From Chryseobacterium sp. JUb7 (lineage in GTDB: Bacteria > Bacteroidota > Bacteroidia > Flavobacteriales > Weeksellaceae): a DNA stretch of 64,000 bases. The stretch is from assembly GCF_024806495.1 (NCBI RefSeq), contig NZ_JANUFF010000009.1, positions 124,001 through 188,000 of the forward strand. The letters are read 5' to 3'. This document shows positions 1 through 8,638 of this stretch, piece after piece (within the stretch, counting starts at the first letter, position 1; each line of letters opens with the position of its first letter). Position numbers and translations under genes: made by a program. The notes below the pieces were generated by a model. The model saw only the letters and a list, made by a program, of their open reading frames with translations. It made no database searches and was not told where the DNA came from.

Positions 1-69
1 TCCCCCACGAAAAACTCGTGAGAGATAAAATATATGGAATCAACTCCTAATCAGGAATGATGAAATTTT

Positions 70-807
70 TTAGTTATTGAACGTTGCAAAAGCACCTTCT
101 GTAGCTGCAAAGAAGTTATCATAAATTAAACCTGTATTTCCTACACGAATTTCATATATGTTTTCCTGCAATGCTTTTACAAGGTCATTGGCAACATCTG
201 AAGCCGGAATACCGTTTTCCAAACCGCCAATTTCTGCGGAGAAATCTGTGGCAACCAAAGGTGGCATCAATTCAAAAACTTTGATGTTGGTTTCTTTTGC
301 CAGTTCGTATCTCAATAATCTTGTATGAGAGTGAAGCGCCGCTTTGGAATCCGAATACGTCGGAAGATGCGAACCCGGAACGAATCCAACAATTGAAGAA
401 ACATTCACAATGGCTGCTTCGTTTTGCTCTTTTAATAACGGTAAAAACTTGTCTGTCAATCGAAGAGGAGCGAAGTAGTTTGTTGTAAATTCTGCCACTG
501 CTTTGCTGTAAATATCTCCGTCTGTTGCAAGATTGTAAACGTAAGCATTTCCTGCATTGTTGATCAGAATATTGATTTCTCCGAAAGTAGTTTTTACTTC
601 TTCGTACAATTTGTTAACATCATTTTCATTCGTAATATCTGCCTGAATCGTGAAAACATTTTCTAAGCCTTTTGCTGCAGCATCCAATTTTTCTTTGTTC
701 CTTCCAACAATAATGATTTTATTCGCTGGACTTAATACTTTTGTAATTTCTAAACCGATTCCTGAACCTCCGCCAGTAATCAAAATTGTGTTGTCTGTAA
801 TGTTCAT
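70..807 (-). CDS. SDR family NAD(P)-dependent oxidoreductase
   Basis: Classical short-chain dehydrogenase/reductase, 245 aa, the usual length, predicted cytoplasmic. The Rossmann cofactor motif TGGGSGIG is at residues 11-18, NNAG at 83-86, the catalytic Ser near 138 and the YxxxK pair at Tyr151/Lys155, so the active site is complete. It resembles the DltE-like branch, whose substrates are rarely known, so no substrate is assigned. It lies downstream of a TetR-family gene on the same strand. A palindrome (847-864) nearly identical to the one in front of the TetR gene sits 40-57 nt upstream of the ATG, which suggests that this regulator controls it. The family call is firm and the function is open. 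Confidence 0.9.
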   Translation of the reverse strand: MNITDNTILITGGGSGIGLEITKVLSPANKIIIVGRNKEKLDAAAKGLENVFTIQADITNENDVNKLYEEVKTTFGEINILINNAGNAYVYNLATDGDIYSKAVAEFTTNYFAPLRLTDKFLPLLKEQNEAAIVNVSSIVGFVPGSHLPTYSDSKAALHSHTRLLRYELAKETNIKVFELMPPLVATDFSAEIGGLENGIPASDVANDLVKALQENIYEIRVGNTGLIYDNFFAATEGAFATFNN

Positions 808-846
808 AATAATTTGTTTTAGTTTGATTTATATTCAATTTAAATA

Positions 847-864
847 TTGTACTATTTGGTACAA
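847..864 (-). promoter_or_regulatory. Probable TetR operator upstream of the SDR gene
   Basis: Perfect inverted repeat TTGTAC-N6-GTACAA. The minus-strand sequence ATTTTGTACCAAATAGTACAA matches the palindrome before the TetR gene (1597-1614) at all but one base. Two copies in front of the regulator and its neighbour, and nowhere else that I saw, fit a TetR-family operator. Confidence 0.65.
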
Positions 865-893
865 AATATGATAAAAATTTTTATTTTGGTTAG

Positions 894-925
894 GCTGGAA
901 GCTGGAAGTTTGGTGCTGGAAGTTT
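894..925. repeat. Intergenic GCTGGAAG direct repeats
   Basis: Three copies of GCTGGAAG start at 894, 901 and 915, in the gap between the SDR and TetR genes. The same word occurs near 56925 and its reverse complement CTTCCAGC near 56991, so it appears to belong to a dispersed intergenic repeat family. No coding potential is seen. Confidence 0.4.
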
Positions 926-980
926 AAACTCATCAAATCAACAGCATTATTTTAAAACCTCCATTATCCCGCTTCCCACC

Positions 981-1565
981 TCATTCCAATACTCTCAAAT
1001 TCATTTCAATCATCGAACGAAGAATCTTTGGGGAGCTTTCCATGCGTCTTGTGACATGAATTCCATTCCATAAATTGGTTAAATGCCAAGCCAGAATTTC
1101 GGGATCTTCCTGAGTTTTCAGCTGTTTGCTTTGCTGGGCTTTTTGAATCGCTTTTGCAAAAATAATCTGTAAGCCTTTCAATAATTCTGCAGTTATTTGT
1201 TTGATATCCTCATCTTTTTCAGATAATTGAACGAGTGCATTTCCTAGATAACAACCTCTTTCAATATCGCAATCTTCAGCATCGGCAAGAATTAGAAAAA
1301 ACTGTCTGATAAACTCAATCTGATCTTCAGAATTTTCAAGGAGCTGAGTAATTTTTTTTGTGAAATTTTCCGAAAACTGTTTGATCGAGCGAACATATAA
1401 TTCCTGTTTTCCACCCTTAAAAGCCAAATAAAAACTCCCTTTCCCAATTCCCATGGCGTTCAATAATTCATCTGCAGATGCGGTGTCGTAGCCTTTATTT
1501 CTAAAGATCTCGGTCGCTTTTTGAATCGCTTCCTGCTCGTCGAATATTTTTGGTCTTCCCGCCAT
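981..1565 (-). CDS. TetR/AcrR family transcriptional regulator
   Basis: One-component repressor of about 194 aa. An N-terminal helix-turn-helix domain follows the typical MAGRPKIFDE opening, with the KGYDTASADELLNAMGIGKGSFY region matching TetR helices 2-3 (split here by family consensus rather than structure). The C-terminal half is the ligand-binding and dimer domain. The ATG at 1565 was chosen because the frame upstream only offers a TTG at 1586 and because a -7-like TATCTTTG (1584-1591, minus strand) lies just before it. A palindrome immediately upstream suggests autorepression, and its twin lies before the neighbouring SDR gene. The ligand is unknown, but a reactive small molecule handled by the SDR is a reasonable guess. 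Confidence 0.88.
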   Translation of the reverse strand: MAGRPKIFDEQEAIQKATEIFRNKGYDTASADELLNAMGIGKGSFYLAFKGGKQELYVRSIKQFSENFTKKITQLLENSEDQIEFIRQFFLILADAEDCDIERGCYLGNALVQLSEKDEDIKQITAELLKGLQIIFAKAIQKAQQSKQLKTQEDPEILAWHLTNLWNGIHVTRRMESSPKILRSMIEMNLRVLE

Positions 1566-1583
1566 TTCTTTATTTTGATGGGA

Positions 1584-1614
1584 CAAAGATATATAATTGT
1601 ACTAATTGGTACAA
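1584..1614 (-). promoter_or_regulatory. TetR gene promoter (-7 box) with overlapping operator
   Basis: On the minus strand a perfect TTGTAC-N6-GTACAA palindrome (1597-1614) is followed after 5 nt by TATCTTTG (1584-1591), which matches the Bacteroidota -7 consensus TAnnTTTG. Binding there would cover the promoter spacer and repress the regulator's own gene. The ATG follows 18 nt after the box. Confidence 0.6.
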
Positions 1615-1693
1615 AATAAAAATTTAAATATCTTTTATAGTTTTTGTCGATAAAGTTTAAAGATGATCTGTCAGAATTTATGGGAGATTGATT

Positions 1694-2233
1694 TTAAACC
1701 AAAACATCAAAACTCATCAACAAAGCCGTCTCAAAAGAATCGTTGTAAAGTTTTGTATTCATTCCTGTAATAGAAAAACCTGTTTTTTGATAGAATTGAA
1801 TGGCCGGATAATTGGTGTTTTGTGTTTCCAGCTCGACCATTCTGCATTGCAGTTCTCTGGCTTTGCGATTAATGTTTTTAATGAATAATTTGCCAATATT
1901 CTGACCCCGATATTTCTCGCTGACCAGAATGTTCTCAATAAAAAGACTGTTGTTCCATTTTCTGAAATCACAAATTGCCCAACCCATTAATTCACCATTT
2001 TCAAAAGCTCCGAATGAATTGCCCTGTTCGATAATTTCATTCAGATCATCAACGTCTTCAGCATTTGTTTCCCAGATTTTTTTATAATATTGATTTTTTT
2101 CTCTGAGATTAAATTCTAAAGAGCTTCCGATTTTAATGGTAGAAACGGCAAGGATTTTATCGGTTTCATAACCGTTGAATCCCCAGTTTAGAGTGGGGTT
2201 GGAGGTGAGTTTTTCCAGTGTTTTGATTTCCAT
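1694..2233 (-). CDS. GNAT family N-acetyltransferase
   Basis: Predicted acetyl-CoA-dependent N-acetyltransferase of 179 aa. The core GNAT motif A is visible: a hydrophobic strand (FIENILVSEKYRG) followed by the RGQNIGKLF pyrophosphate-binding turn, then ELETQNTNYPAIQFYQKTGF, the family's C-terminal strand-helix. The region around NSFGAFENGELMGWAICDF is the central beta sheet. It resembles streptothricin/aminoglycoside-type acetyltransferases in layout, but the acceptor cannot be told from sequence. It stands alone on the minus strand with a short gene remnant just upstream. Confidence 0.85.
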   Translation of the reverse strand: MEIKTLEKLTSNPTLNWGFNGYETDKILAVSTIKIGSSLEFNLREKNQYYKKIWETNAEDVDDLNEIIEQGNSFGAFENGELMGWAICDFRKWNNSLFIENILVSEKYRGQNIGKLFIKNINRKARELQCRMVELETQNTNYPAIQFYQKTGFSITGMNTKLYNDSFETALLMSFDVLV

Positions 2234-2241
2234 GAAGTATC

Positions 2242-2376
2242 TTATTCAGTTTTAATAGACGGTAATCCTCCTTGTTTTTCGAAATGTTCCCAAATATATT
2301 CCATATTGGGATAAAAATAACCATCTTTTTCAAGATTTATATACTCAGATGGAATTAATTTTATTTTGGGAGATCC
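2242..2376 (-). pseudogene. C-terminal remnant of an unidentified gene
   Basis: The minus strand stays open for about 45 codons, ending in a TAA at 2242. The predicted peptide is protein-like (it includes EYINLEKDGYFYPNMEYIWE and ends LPSIKTE). There is an in-frame stop just upstream at 2377-2379, no signal for a start, and only one internal ATG. It reads as the tail of a decayed gene between the GNAT gene and the secreted protein gene. I do not recognise the family. Confidence 0.35.
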
Positions 2377-2417
2377 TTAATATTTTGGAATTGAAATTTT
2401 GAGAAAAAAAGAAATGA

Positions 2418-3152
2418 TTAATCAATCAATAAAAATTTTCTGCAATAATCATTTACATCATTTTCATAATCAAACTTACTTCCAGGCTCGCTTTTTTTTA
2501 ATTGATATGTAATGATATCGACTACAATTTTTTTTCTGTTTTTATCATCAATTATTTTAAAATCTTTTAATGAATAATTTGGAGGAATAGAAAAATTAAA
2601 ATATTCAGTTTTTTTATCATTAAACCTATAGTATTTAGCAGTTTTAAACCCTCCATAAGCATAACCGATATCAAAAACAGTTTTTCCATTATCTAAAATT
2701 AAAGGATAATTACTCGTTGAATATATTGTTTGATCATGCGTATTAAAGAGTAAATAATTACCAACTTCAAAAGCTTTTACTTTAAAAATATAAAAATTAT
2801 ATTCTTTACTCGTAAGAATTAATGTTGTGGCACTGTCACAGAACTTATGAAATACTATACTGTCATTTTGAAAAAACTTTGAGTTAACACAATGCCTTGT
2901 AAGTTTGTCTGGAAAATTTTTCTGAAATTCTTTATATAAATCTGTATTTTCTTTTATAGTGGGCATTCGCCTTTTTTGAATACTGTCTTTAATTATTTTT
3001 CTATAACTTTCTTCGCTTAGAAAGTTAATTGTTTTATGTATATTAGAACTAATGTTTAATTTGAAATGACCACAATTAGTTCTCACAAAACCATCCTGAG
3101 CAGAGAGATTGATCGAAAAAATAAATAGGCTGAGAAAAAATATAAGCTTCAT
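2418..3152 (-). CDS. Hypothetical secreted protein
   Basis: Protein of 244 aa with an N-terminal signal peptide (about residues 1-18, hydrophobic core FFLSLFIFSINLSA before a predicted cleavage at SAQ-D), so periplasmic or exported. The rest is rich in Lys, Asp, Phe and Tyr, and I recognise no domain. Two Cys (in TNCGHF and RHCVNS) could pair after export. There is no T9SS tail and no lipobox. The region is more AT-rich than its neighbours, with many poly-T runs in the codons. It is transcribed divergently from the phosphatase gene. Confidence 0.7.
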   Translation of the reverse strand: MKLIFFLSLFIFSINLSAQDGFVRTNCGHFKLNISSNIHKTINFLSEESYRKIIKDSIQKRRMPTIKENTDLYKEFQKNFPDKLTRHCVNSKFFQNDSIVFHKFCDSATTLILTSKEYNFYIFKVKAFEVGNYLLFNTHDQTIYSTSNYPLILDNGKTVFDIGYAYGGFKTAKYYRFNDKKTEYFNFSIPPNYSLKDFKIIDDKNRKKIVVDIITYQLKKSEPGSKFDYENDVNDYCRKFLLID

Positions 3153-3211
3153 ACAAAGTGATAGAAATCAAAATTAATCAAAATTTCACACACTAAAACT
3201 TTCAAAACCCG

Positions 3212-3219
3212 TAAATTTG
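3212..3219 (+). promoter_or_regulatory. -7 promoter box of the alkaline phosphatase gene
   Basis: TAAATTTG matches TAnnTTTG and lies 21 nt before the ATG at 3241. A clear -33 TTTG/TTG partner is not visible, so this is only a half-match. Confidence 0.45.
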
Positions 3220-3240
3220 CTTCTAATAAAAATTTACTAG

Positions 3241-4887
3241 ATGCTTAGGAAAATTTCAATTGCGGCAGCTACATTTCTGTCCGTAATTACAATCAATGCT
3301 CAGAAGAACAAAAATTCTCAATTGGAAAGACCAAAATTAGTAGTTGGTTTAGTGGTGGATCAAATGAGGTGGGATTATTTGTACCGTTTTTACAATAAAT
3401 ATGGTAACGACGGTTTCAAAAGGCTTTTGAATACAGGATATTCTTTAAATAATGTTCATATTCCTTACGTTCCTACGATTACAGCTTTAGGTCATACCTG
3501 TATCTATACGGGTTCCGTTCCGGCGATTCACGGAATTGCAGGAAATGACTGGACAGACAAAGAGACCGGACAAAATGTATATTGTACAACGGATGAAAAT
3601 GTAAAACCGGTTGGAACTACCAATGTAAAAGTAGGAAGCCATTCGCCTAAAAACTTATGGTCTACAACCGTTTCTGATGAGTTGAGACTGGCAACGAATT
3701 TTCAGGGAAAAGTAATCGGAGTTTCTTTAAAAGACAGAGCTTCAATTTTGCCGGCTGGTCATACACCAAACGGGGCTTTCTGGTTTGATGACTCCTCAGG
3801 AGATTTCATCACAAGTACCTGGTATATGAATGATTTGCCACAATGGGTAAAATCTTTTAATTCACAAAACTTGCCGGATAAACTGGTTGCAAACGGTTGG
3901 AATACTTTACTTCCGATCAATCAATACACAGAAAGTTCACCGGATAATTCTTCATGGGAAGGGCTTTTAGGTAGTTCAAAGACTCCTACTTTCCCTTACA
4001 GTAATCTGGCGGCAGACTATAAAGCTAAAAAAGACAATATCCGTTATACTCCTTTTGGAAATACATTGACTTTGAAGTTGGCTGAAGCAGCTGTAGAAGG
4101 AGAGAAATTAGGTGGAGATGATATTGTGGATATGTTGACGATCAATTTGGCATCGACAGATTATGCAGGACATAAATTTGGACCGAATTCTATAGAAGTT
4201 GAAGATGTTTATTTAAGATTGGATAAAGATTTAGCAGAGTTTTTCAATTATTTGGATTCGAAAGTCGGAAAAGGACAGTATACAGTTTTCCTTTCTGCAG
4301 ATCACGGTGGAGCACATTCTGTAGGGTTTTTACAGGAGCATAAAATCACAACGGGTTTCTTTGGAGAAGGAATGGAAAAAAATGTTAACCAGAAATTAAA
4401 AGATAAATTCGGGGTTGATAAATTAATTAATGCTGTTGATAATTATCAGGTTTATTTTGATAGAAAATTATTGAAAGACAATAAAATTGAGTTGGATGAT
4501 GTGGTAGATTTCACCGTTAAAGAACTTGAAAAAGATCCGACAGTACTGTATGCTGTTTCTGTAACGAAAGTTGCTCAGTCTTCAATTCCTGAACCGATTA
4601 AACAGAGAATTATCAATGGAATCAACAGACAGAGAAGTGGAGATATCCAGTTGATTTCTCACGATTCTATGCTTCCTCCTTATTCAAAAACAGGAACCAC
4701 ACACAGTGTTTGGAATTCTTATGACTCACATATTCCTTTAATTTTTATGGGTTGGGGCATTCAGCATGGAGAAAGTAATAAGCAGTATCATATGACAGAT
4801 ATCGCTCCTACGGTTTCTTCGTTGTTAAAGATTCAGTTTCCAAGTGGAAATGTAGGAAATCCGATTACTGAAGCTATTGGAAAGTAA
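3241..4887 (+). CDS. pafA: PafA-type alkaline phosphatase
   Basis: Exported zinc phosphatase of the alkaline phosphatase superfamily (548 aa), releasing phosphate from organic monoesters. A signal peptide covers about residues 1-20. All residues known from Elizabethkingia PafA are present with a constant offset of two: metal ligands Asp40, Asp307, His311, Asp354, His355 and His488; nucleophile Thr81 in PTITALGHT; Asn102 in GNDW; and the Lys164/Arg166 pair in SLKDR that characterises the monoesterase. An intact enzyme is therefore expected. The gene is single, with its own promoter box and a terminator. Family knowledge says PafA can be expressed regardless of phosphate; no Pho-type repeats are seen upstream here. 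A PhoBR-like pair lies about 45 kb away in the window. Confidence 0.95.
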   Translation: MLRKISIAAATFLSVITINAQKNKNSQLERPKLVVGLVVDQMRWDYLYRFYNKYGNDGFKRLLNTGYSLNNVHIPYVPTITALGHTCIYTGSVPAIHGIAGNDWTDKETGQNVYCTTDENVKPVGTTNVKVGSHSPKNLWSTTVSDELRLATNFQGKVIGVSLKDRASILPAGHTPNGAFWFDDSSGDFITSTWYMNDLPQWVKSFNSQNLPDKLVANGWNTLLPINQYTESSPDNSSWEGLLGSSKTPTFPYSNLAADYKAKKDNIRYTPFGNTLTLKLAEAAVEGEKLGGDDIVDMLTINLASTDYAGHKFGPNSIEVEDVYLRLDKDLAEFFNYLDSKVGKGQYTVFLSADHGGAHSVGFLQEHKITTGFFGEGMEKNVNQKLKDKFGVDKLINAVDNYQVYFDRKLLKDNKIELDDVVDFTVKELEKDPTVLYAVSVTKVAQSSIPEPIKQRIINGINRQRSGDIQLISHDSMLPPYSKTGTTHSVWNSYDSHIPLIFMGWGIQHGESNKQYHMTDIAPTVSSLLKIQFPSGNVGNPITEAIGK

Positions 4888-4910
4888 TTCAATTTTTTAT
4901 TTAAAATATA

Positions 4911-4941
4911 AATCCTTAACAGCAACGTTAAGGATTTTTTT
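4911..4941 (+). terminator. Rho-independent terminator after pafA
   Basis: Inverted repeat AATCCTTAAC / GTTAAGGATT with a 6-nt loop followed by a run of T. It lies between the ends of the convergent pafA and Crp/Fnr genes and may serve both. Confidence 0.8.
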
Positions 4942-4946
4942 ATGGA

Positions 4947-5543
4947 TTAAAAATAAATTTTACTGTTGTCTAATTTGACGATTTTCAGTTTCTCCATTTT
5001 TTTAATCGTTCTGATGACTGTTTCAATGCGTAAGCCTGTAAGTGAAGCCAATTGCTGTCTTGTGTAAGGAACTGCAAAAGAGTATTTTTCCTTAAAACCA
5101 AAATAGTTTTTCATATGATTCATCACAAGCTCCAGTTTGGTTAATGGGTCTTGGAACATAAATGAAGCAGACGTAAGATATCTGTAATGCATGCGATCGG
5201 CTGTGTAGGAGTAGATGTTGAAAATGAGCTCGGGTTTTTTCTGCAGCAGATCTTTTAATTTACTTTTTTCAAGTTTTATAATTTCACAATCCGTTATTGC
5301 AATGGCGTTAATAGCATAACTTTTATTATTAAATAGGTAAGTTTCAGCAATGCAGTGCCCTTCAAAAGGGATTCCATGAATGAATTCTCTGCCGTCTTCA
5401 AGCAGGCTGGTGAGTTTTACGGTCCCTGATTTTATTTGCAGATAATATTTAGGTTCAGTTCCTTCTTCAAAAATGAATTCGCCTGAAGTGTAATTTTGAA
5501 TTTTCGCGCCGTGAGAAAACAACAGGTCTTCACAGATGATCAT
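4947..5543 (-). CDS. Crp/Fnr family transcriptional regulator
   Basis: Regulator of about 198 aa with an N-terminal cyclic-nucleotide-binding-type beta barrel (residues about 10-110, including SGEFIFEEGTEPKYYLQIKSG) and a C-terminal winged helix (TRQQLASLTGLRIETVIRTIKKM). No Fnr cysteine cluster is visible, so it is not an oxygen sensor of that type. The effector is unknown. The frame is open upstream to 5663, but that extension is hydrophobic and unlike the family. The ATG at 5543 gives the standard MIICEDLL-like opening, so I chose it. It is a single gene ending at a shared terminator. Confidence 0.85.
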   Translation of the reverse strand: MIICEDLLFSHGAKIQNYTSGEFIFEEGTEPKYYLQIKSGTVKLTSLLEDGREFIHGIPFEGHCIAETYLFNNKSYAINAIAITDCEIIKLEKSKLKDLLQKKPELIFNIYSYTADRMHYRYLTSASFMFQDPLTKLELVMNHMKNYFGFKEKYSFAVPYTRQQLASLTGLRIETVIRTIKKMEKLKIVKLDNSKIYF

Positions 5544-5648
5544 AACTGGTTTATTAATTGGGGATAAAAGTAGTAATAAAAACGTATAGTTTGAAAACTG
5601 ATGAATACCACATCGATGCCTCAGCATTACTTTATAAATGAAATAAAA

Positions 5649-5675
5649 AAAACTCGCATACAATATGCGAGTTTT
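5649..5675 (-). terminator. Terminator of the T9SS metzincin gene
   Basis: Twelve-bp perfect stem AAAACTCGCATA / TATGCGAGTTTT with a 3-nt loop. The A-run at its left end gives a T-run on the minus strand, just beyond the stop at 5697. The stem closely resembles the terminator at 13190. Confidence 0.8.
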
Positions 5676-5696
5676 ATAAAGATTTATATTTGAAAA

Positions 5697-7190
5697 TTAT
5701 ATTTTGATTATTTTAAATGTTTTGTGAGAACCATCCGAAGTATTCTTAATTACAACTAAATAATTAGCTGCGGGTTTATCAGAGAATGGTATTTTTAATA
5801 TTGTGTCAGAGGTTATAGTCTGATAAACGATTTGCCCTGTGGTACTGAAAATCTGCACCTGATAGGAGTTTTTACTATTGCCTAAATTAACAGTTAACTC
5901 ATCTTTTACAGGATTTGGATAAACGCTTTGTGTGTTATTCATTTTAATATCTGTACCATTTTTTTCGTCAACACTTACTCCTTTAGAATTAGCACTTATC
6001 TTGCCAGTACAATTCGAAGCAGTCCAGCTTACTGTATTTGAAATGATGGTACAGCCACCAGCTCCAGTTACGACAAGTCTTGTTTTTTCAACATGGTTTG
6101 TGTAAATATTAGCAAGATTGGAAATGGTCATTTTCGAGGTTTTCGTTCCTGAAAATGTGCCATATCCTGAAACGATACCTTCAGTAAAGTTGTTCCAGCT
6201 ACCGCTGCTTGTTTGGTATTGCCATTGATAGGTTGCGGCACCGGAGGCAATAGCGCTTAAGCTTATACTTCCTCCAACGCAAATGCTTTGAGGAGCGGTT
6301 GGTTGTGATGTGATGCTTACATTTTCAGCTTTCCACGAAACAGTCTTAGAAGCGACTGAGCATCCACCTGCTCCAGTTACCAATAATCTTGTACGTTCAG
6401 TATTAGAAGTATAAAGTCCAGAAATATTAGAAATCGTTAATGCAGATGTTTTTGTACCAGAGAATGTTGCGTATCCCGGGACATTTCCTTCTGTATAATT
6501 ATTCCAGTTGCCATTGCTGTCTTGAAACTGCCATTGGTATTTCGAAGCACCGGAAGCTGTTGCCGAAATATTTAAACTTCTTCCTACACAAACATTTTGA
6601 AGAGTGTTTGGTTGTGAGGTAATACTTACATTTTCGGCTTTCCAGTACACAGTCTTAGAAGCGACTGAGCATCCACCAGCTCCTGTTACCAATAATCTTG
6701 TTTTTTCGGAGTTAGAGGTATAAAGTCCGGAAATATTAGAAATTGTTAATGCAGATGTTTTTGTACCAGAGAATGTAGCGTATCCCGGGACATTTCCTTC
6801 TGTATAATTATTCCAGTTGCCATTGTTGTCTTGGTATTGCCATTGGTACGTTGAAGCACCGGAAGCTGTTGCGGAAATATTTAAATTTCCTCCTACGCAG
6901 GCTGTTAGAGAAGTGGGAGGCTGTGTTGTTATGTCTACTTTTTCGACGCTCCATTGAGCAGTATTCGAAGCTATAAAATTAGCTTTGCCACTATATACAA
7001 GGAGTCTTACTTTTTCAAAATATGAAGAATAAAGATTGGAAATATTTGAAACGTTCAATGTTGGAGTAGTTGTTCCTGAAAAAGTTGCGTATCCTGGGAT
7101 GTTGCCTTCTGTATAATTTTGCCAGTTTCCGTTGCCATCTTGAAATTGCCATTGGTAAGATGAGCCGGAAGCTTGTGCTGAAATTTGCAA
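5697..7190 (-). pseudogene. C-terminal part of split T9SS metzincin: Ig-like repeats and sorting domain
   Basis: This frame encodes four of the five Ig-like repeats of about 100 aa. Each has a CVGGSL-type strand, a YQWQ(Y/F)Q core and an NYTEG...GYATFSG turn. They are followed by a type A T9SS sorting domain (about the last 80 aa, SVYPNPVKDEL to FKIIKI). The first codon of this stretch is TTG, there is no ATG and no signal peptide. The frame continues without stops upstream to about 7282, where it joins the protease ORF across an 8-bp tandem duplication. With one copy of the duplication removed, 5697-8638 is a single gene of about 977 codons. Units at roughly 6300-6600 and 6600-6900 are nearly identical at DNA level. 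Alone, this part is unlikely to be translated or exported. Confidence 0.8.
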
Positions 7191-7234
7191 GGATCCTCCT
7201 ACGCAGGTAATAGTTTTAGCCTGAGGTTGTGTTT

Positions 7235-8638
7235 TTATACCTCCATATACGTGCCATATTTGAGGATCTCCGACAGTGCTTCCGTTAGCCCGTTAGCCAA
7301 CGTAACAACTACTCTTGCTGTATCCGGATTGTTTACGTAAATGCTTGAAACATTGGAAATGTTAAGTGTATTTGTTTTTGTTCCTGTAAAATTAGCATAA
7401 CCGGGAGAAGTCCCTTCCGTAAAGTTTTGCCACGATCCTGATGATGTTTTATACTGCCATTGGTAGCTTTTTCCAGTAAGATCAGTCGTTAGTGAAAGAG
7501 ATCCCCCTACGAATGTACTTTTTTCAATATCTGGAATTCCATTATTATAGTTAAATGGGAAATATTGAAAAGAATTTTCTTCATTATTTAAAACAAGCTC
7601 TATCTGTAAGTTATAAGGTCCCGATTTTGTCTGAAGTTCATTGACCGGCATTGCTATTGAAAAGCTGTTGCCGACAGGTTTTACCGACCAGGCGACTTTA
7701 TAATACCCTTGACTTGGAGTCGCATAAGAATCCTGATAAATATTGACTTCATTTACAGTTCTGTTAGATTCAAATGTTCCGGAAACGTTTAAACTTCCAT
7801 TAGAAAATGAGGTCTTTATATTTTTAAGATTTGTAGTGTTACCATTTCTATAGACAGTACCGGAAGTCGTTGCAAACAGTTCACTATTGTTCAAAATAGC
7901 ACAGCCTGCACGATTGATAAATGTTGGAGATACTCCTAAAGTTCCGTTTTCGTAAAACATCAGGTTCATTCCCTTAGTTGGAGTAGTATTTTCCGTGTTG
8001 GTTTGATGAGAATGGGGAAGGCCAAGACCATGTCCCAACTCGTGCAGCATTCCTCCGAATAAGCTTCTGAATTTATCAGCACCCGTACCTGTACTACTTA
8101 AATATTGTACATCAAATCCTGGATAATCAATGGCAAAACAGTTCAGGCCTAAACCATAAAAAGCAACATCAGCATAGGCATTTTTCCCTGCGGTAAATAT
8201 TAATGAACGAGCAGAAGTTTTCTGATTAGGATTGCTATTGAAAAATGTGTTTACTTCTTGTAGTACATTATTTCCGGTATTGTTATATGGATAAGATGAG
8301 GCTGACTTAGTTCCATGAATTAAAATAATTTTTACATTCGTAGGGTTTGTTGCTTCTGTAAAAAGACCAAATGTCTTAGGGCCAAACCCATTGGCAATCA
8401 TATTTTGTCGGTAAAAATTTTGAGCCCAAAATAATTGTGTACTGAGTCTTACTTTATAGGTGGGATCCAAGGGAACATCATTGGGGACAAAATAAATTAC
8501 ATTCAGATTGTAAGGTTGGGTTGATTGGTAGGTAACATTGTTATAAGTACTGGTGTACTGTGCATTTACTTGTGTATGAATAATGCATAGACAAATGAGC
8601 ATCAACAGCCATTTGCTGATAATAATTGTTTTTTTCAT
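7235..8638 (-). CDS. Metzincin-type zinc protease, N-terminal part of frameshifted gene
   Basis: Secreted protease part, 467 aa as read. Signal peptide at residues 1-26 (ends VNAQ). The zinc-binding signature is at residues 199-209: HELGHGLGLPH, the HExxHxxGxxH motif of metzincins, with a candidate Met-turn at Met224/Met227. The first Ig-like repeat follows from about residue 385. The frame then leaves the repeat pattern and stops after ALSEILKYGTYMEV, a tail produced by the 8-bp duplication at 7283-7298. The intact ancestor would be a T9SS-exported protease; as it stands the product lacks its sorting domain and would probably stay in the periplasm. Sequencing error, real mutation and reversible slippage cannot be told apart here. 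Confidence 0.85.
   Translation of the reverse strand: MKKTIIISKWLLMLICLCIIHTQVNAQYTSTYNNVTYQSTQPYNLNVIYFVPNDVPLDPTYKVRLSTQLFWAQNFYRQNMIANGFGPKTFGLFTEATNPTNVKIILIHGTKSASSYPYNNTGNNVLQEVNTFFNSNPNQKTSARSLIFTAGKNAYADVAFYGLGLNCFAIDYPGFDVQYLSSTGTGADKFRSLFGGMLHELGHGLGLPHSHQTNTENTTPTKGMNLMFYENGTLGVSPTFINRAGCAILNNSELFATTSGTVYRNGNTTNLKNIKTSFSNGSLNVSGTFESNRTVNEVNIYQDSYATPSQGYYKVAWSVKPVGNSFSIAMPVNELQTKSGPYNLQIELVLNNEENSFQYFPFNYNNGIPDIEKSTFVGGSLSLTTDLTGKSYQWQYKTSSGSWQNFTEGTSPGYANFTGTKTNTLNISNVSSIYVNNPDTARVVVTLANGLTEALSEILKYGTYMEV
7283..7298. repeat. 8-bp perfect tandem duplication causing a frameshift
   Basis: CGTTAGCC occurs twice head to tail (7283-7290 and 7291-7298). Deleting one copy restores LANGSTVGDPQIW and joins the two frames in the middle of the Ig-repeat region. 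Confidence 0.9.

Noticed and set aside
1..69. Hairpin CACGA/TCGTG at the window start
   Set aside because: The stem is only 5 bp and the gene it might serve is outside the window.
893..980. Small gene between SDR and TetR
   Set aside because: Only direct repeats and short frames; no start or protein-like composition.
5544..5663. N-terminal extension of the Crp/Fnr regulator
   Set aside because: Hydrophobic 40 aa not found in this family; it runs into the neighbouring terminator.
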